DNA of 22,531 nucleotides from Silene noctiflora. Its lineage: Eukaryota; Streptophyta; Magnoliopsida; Caryophyllales; Caryophyllaceae. The position numbers and the translations under genes were made by a program. Positions 19,793 to 22,531 of this stretch are shown one piece after another. Location: the NCBI GenBank assembly GCA_009801015.1, contig VHZZ01000750.1:46382-68912 (forward strand), read 5' to 3'. The notes beneath the pieces are model-generated. The model had not been told where the DNA came from. It ran no database searches and worked only from the letters and a program-made list of their open reading frames with translations. Positions within the stretch are counted from its first letter, which is position 1; every line of letters begins with the position of its first letter.

Positions 19793-21036
19793 AGCTCCTC
19801 TCACTCACTCTCAAGTCTCACCCTGGGTTACCTCCTTGCCCTTGTTTAGAGCTTTCAATGGAGGTCAAAGCTTTAAATTGAAAGAATCAACAATTTATTT
19901 AGTTGGTCATACAGTGTTTTGAATAGTAGCTAGTCACCTAACAGTCCATTATTAGCTTTTCATTAAGCTAAAAAGAAAATAAAAAAATATCAAAGGTCTA
20001 AGAAGTTCTCACCGTTTCTTGTTTAAAACCGTCTTACCAACAGAGGTGGAAATAAAAGGAGATAAAGGGGATTGTGATTTGTGAGAGGTCTTAAGGTTAA
20101 AAACAGTCTTTAGTAGAACCTCAATATTCAACAAGACTGGTTGGTGAACTTAAAGGGTCTTATAGTTTCTCAAGATTTAGCAGTAACAAACTTTAAAGAC
20201 ACGACTCTCCGGTAAAAGTATCACACATTGGTGTAGAGTCGACTATTTTATGGAATCCTCAGTTGTGGTGTAAAAAAATGAGGAGTATAGCAACTACAGG
20301 TGCTTTAAACCCATGTCGGAATATTAAGTGTCTACACTGGTACACGAAGGAATATATAACAAGTTCCAATAAAATAAGAATGCAGGAAGTCTCAACTGTA
20401 AATCAATAGAAGGAGCGTGGATAAAAGGTGGTAAACTATCAAAATTGATGGCATTGTTCGACAGTAAATGTAATTCCGAAAACTGCTCAAGAAGAAGCAA
20501 AACTCAACTGAAAAGATCACGAGCATCATCTTAATGCCTCGCAAAGACACGAAAATTCACCACTGTTGTCTTAGGGAATTTTTCAAGTTCAAAAAACGGA
20601 TACCTCCGAAAGCTGCCTTCTGCCGGTTAATTCTTCTTTCTTTTAAACATCATGCTCCTAGTCTTCAGCATTAGCACATGCAACGCTGCGAACCAAAGTA
20701 AAACTACGTTAGTTAGAGTAGCATTACTGCATTACCTTGCTAAGAGTGTGTAATAGCCAAAACCACAACTATAGTTTTATAAGCGTATATTGTCATGGTA
20801 TCAACATACTTGGATTCCGTTATTAAATGGGTCTCATGATAAGATTATCACAAGACCGGTCTCCAAAAGTACTGATCATTTTAATTAGGTCTTTTTATTA
20901 CTATAAGTGGCCCTTTTTTTACTTATCGACCCCTTTTATACTATTAGTCTGGATTCTGACTTGGTCTCACAAGTTCTTAAAGGACTGACTTGCACGACCA
21001 AGCACGAGAAGTTAAGACTACCTGATCTAAATCACA
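19793..21036. other. Intergenic region, promoter side of the 19.8-kb gene and 3' flank of UTP10
   Basis: No further gene is seen. The sequence contains caryophyllid-style repeat phrases (aaaaccgtcttacc at about 20025, gaccggtctcc at about 20862, ggtctcacaag at about 20962). The last few hundred bases are likely to include the UTP10 3' untranslated region. Confidence 0.5.
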
Positions 21037-22531
21037 TCAAAAGTATTGGCGGAGATCCTCGCCACTCATAGTCTCCAGCTCCTTGAGTATTTCCTGCGCA
21101 AGTGTCTTAACAGGCAGTTCAACATCCTCCAGCAACTCAGCGAGGAACGGGATAGTTTCAGCCAATAATGCCAGGAACTCCTCCTTCAAATTCTCAACAA
21201 GGTATTTAATTATTTTCAATCCCAACAGACGGGGTCGCACCATTTCACTTCTTGTCTGCATCAATACCTGCAAAAGTAAAGGATAAGATCAGGAAAGAGG
21301 TACTACGGCAAGCACAAAGTCCTATATTGACCGATTTCTATTGGGTGATAATCCATTGATTCACAAAAAAATTGGTCGGGTTTTTAGTTAAATAAGTGGC
21401 ACTCACTTATATGAGACGAGACTTGAGACGTATATTAGGAGACTAATGGAAAGGCAAGTTGTGTACCAAAAATTATGTTCAAGATTTTACGAAAGGGAAG
21501 GAATTTACCTCATGATTCAGGGACTTCCACAAAAGATCAGACCCTGCTGCTATAGCCAACTGACCGAGACAAGAAATTAACACATCATCTACTTCCTCAA
21601 TAGATGGTACATTTGGATGATCTTTCAGAGAAGCTGGTGGGCGAACAATAAGCTGCGAGACAATGGGCTTCAACAGTTGATGAAACTTTGAGGAGTCCAT
21701 GAACTTGAGACTGCCGGAATCATATCGAGTATCATATAGGAAGCACTTATGAAGAGATGACAAGACCAAAGCTCTCAAATGCCAGTGTTCAAGCGTCAAA
21801 GCCTTGTTTGTGATTATTTTTCCTTCCTCCGAGTTTTGAAGCTTCGCCTTCTTCTTTTTCCTCGGCTGGTCACTCTTACTATCATCACCAGTAAGGTACT
21901 TGATAGAACCGTCGAGCAAGTATTTGAAATATGGTACAAACAATGATCTGCATGAAAAATTTGGAAGCCAGGGTTACATTTTGAATACACAAACAAGCTA
22001 CATTGCGCAACGAAGTCCCTTACATTTTCTTCATATGTTCATAAAGATTATAATAACCGCGGAATACTGAATATTAAGCAAATTAGTGGGTAGACCATCT
22101 CAGAGATTTTTATAGGAACATAATTCGGAAAGTTCAGGGAGAAGCACTTGCACAGATATCGCAACTAAGGCTGAATCAAAATTGATTTACTGCAAAATTT
22201 AAAACAAAAAAGGAGATAACACTCGGTTTGCAGAAGCCAATTTAACAAAAAATTAACTAACCTGTGATTCTCAGCGAGTTTATTCACCAAACCATAGAAT
22301 GAAATTGCCCTGCTGATAGGACGATCATCCTCTCCCATTTTTGACTCTACCCATTCAATGCCCTTGATGAAAAGAGGCTTAAACATACTCTCAGTCATCT
22401 TCATTGACAAAGAAATCATGGCATTGATGACATAATTCTCTACGCCGTTTATATTCTCAAGTGATGCGAGGTGTTGACTACGCAGATCAAGAGCAAGCAT
22501 ACAGAAGTCAAAGATGTTTGTGTCATTGTGT
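21037..22531 (-). CDS. UTP10: UTP10/HEATR1, C-terminal part (runs off the right edge)
   Basis: UTP10 (HEATR1, BP28) is a large nucleolar HEAT-repeat scaffold of the t-UTP/UTPA complex, needed for U3 snoRNA-dependent processing of 18S pre-rRNA and for rDNA transcription. Three exons are visible: 22531-22262 (partial), 21947-21509 and 21267-21037, all GT-AG with matching phases (2, then 0). They encode about 311 C-terminal residues. The first contains the BP28CT-domain pattern (ISLSMKMTESMFKPLFIKGI then EWVE). The second begins LFVPYFKYLL, has a basic patch (QPRKKKKAKLQ) as in nucleolar proteins, and LEHWHLRALVLSSLHKCF. The third ends with the family's typical closing PFLAELLED, then ...ELETMSGEDLRQYF. 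The full protein is about 2000 residues in plants, so most of the gene lies beyond the window. Confidence 0.94.

Noticed and set aside
21083..21286. 67-codon plus-strand open frame
   Set aside because: Antisense of the last UTP10 exon.
1..22531. CRISPR arrays, bacterial operons, phage or insertion sequences
   Set aside because: No regularly spaced repeats with unique spacers and no prokaryotic gene structure; the sequence is plant nuclear DNA.

Overview
The window is nuclear DNA from a flowering plant. The genes carry GT-AG introns, several exons are short, intergenic DNA is very AT-rich, and every protein that can be placed belongs to a plant family. Interspersed sequences such as the tacggagta and ggtctcacacg motifs and the CTCCCTCCGTYCC Stowaway ends remind me of Caryophyllales (spinach, beet or quinoa relatives). 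That placement is an impression from repeats, not a measurement.

Layout. Positions 1-1650 hold two Helitron-like 3' ends, a Stowaway MITE and featureless AT-rich DNA. A compact two-exon LOB-domain (LBD) transcription factor gene lies on the minus strand at 1660-2403. Positions 2600-5430 are a transposon graveyard: a tRNA-derived SINE, a Mutator-like MITE, a TTA microsatellite, a foldback and a possible Tourist-like element. An F-box/kelch gene (plus strand, 5711-9138, two exons, 473 residues) has a 2-kb intron full of repeat debris. It converges on a seven-exon membrane-anchored kelch gene (minus strand, 15718-10198, 420 residues) whose two largest introns hold a Stowaway, a Tourist element and a tandemly duplicated SINE-bearing block. 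A second copy of the Mutator-like MITE, in opposite orientation, lies at 16286-16632.

The right third holds a two-exon gene for a 125-residue protein with a mitochondrial-type presequence (17556-18182), a tentative two-exon minus-strand gene for a Ser-rich 110-residue protein (19792-18887), and the last three exons of UTP10/HEATR1, the small-subunit processome HEAT-repeat protein (minus strand, running off the right edge).

The genes do not form a pathway; this is an ordinary euchromatic gene neighbourhood. The pair of structurally different kelch genes lying tail to tail recalls the Arabidopsis neighbours At1g51540/At1g51550 and may be conserved microsynteny. The observations most worth a second look are the MITE family with its palindromic end motif and 9-bp target duplications, a 42-bp stem hairpin inside the F-box gene intron that seems to be a templated insertion into a copia remnant, the tandem SINE-bearing duplication in the kelch intron, and two reading frames that both stay open across the splice junction of the 19.8-kb gene. 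I found no evidence of a wholly new biological system.
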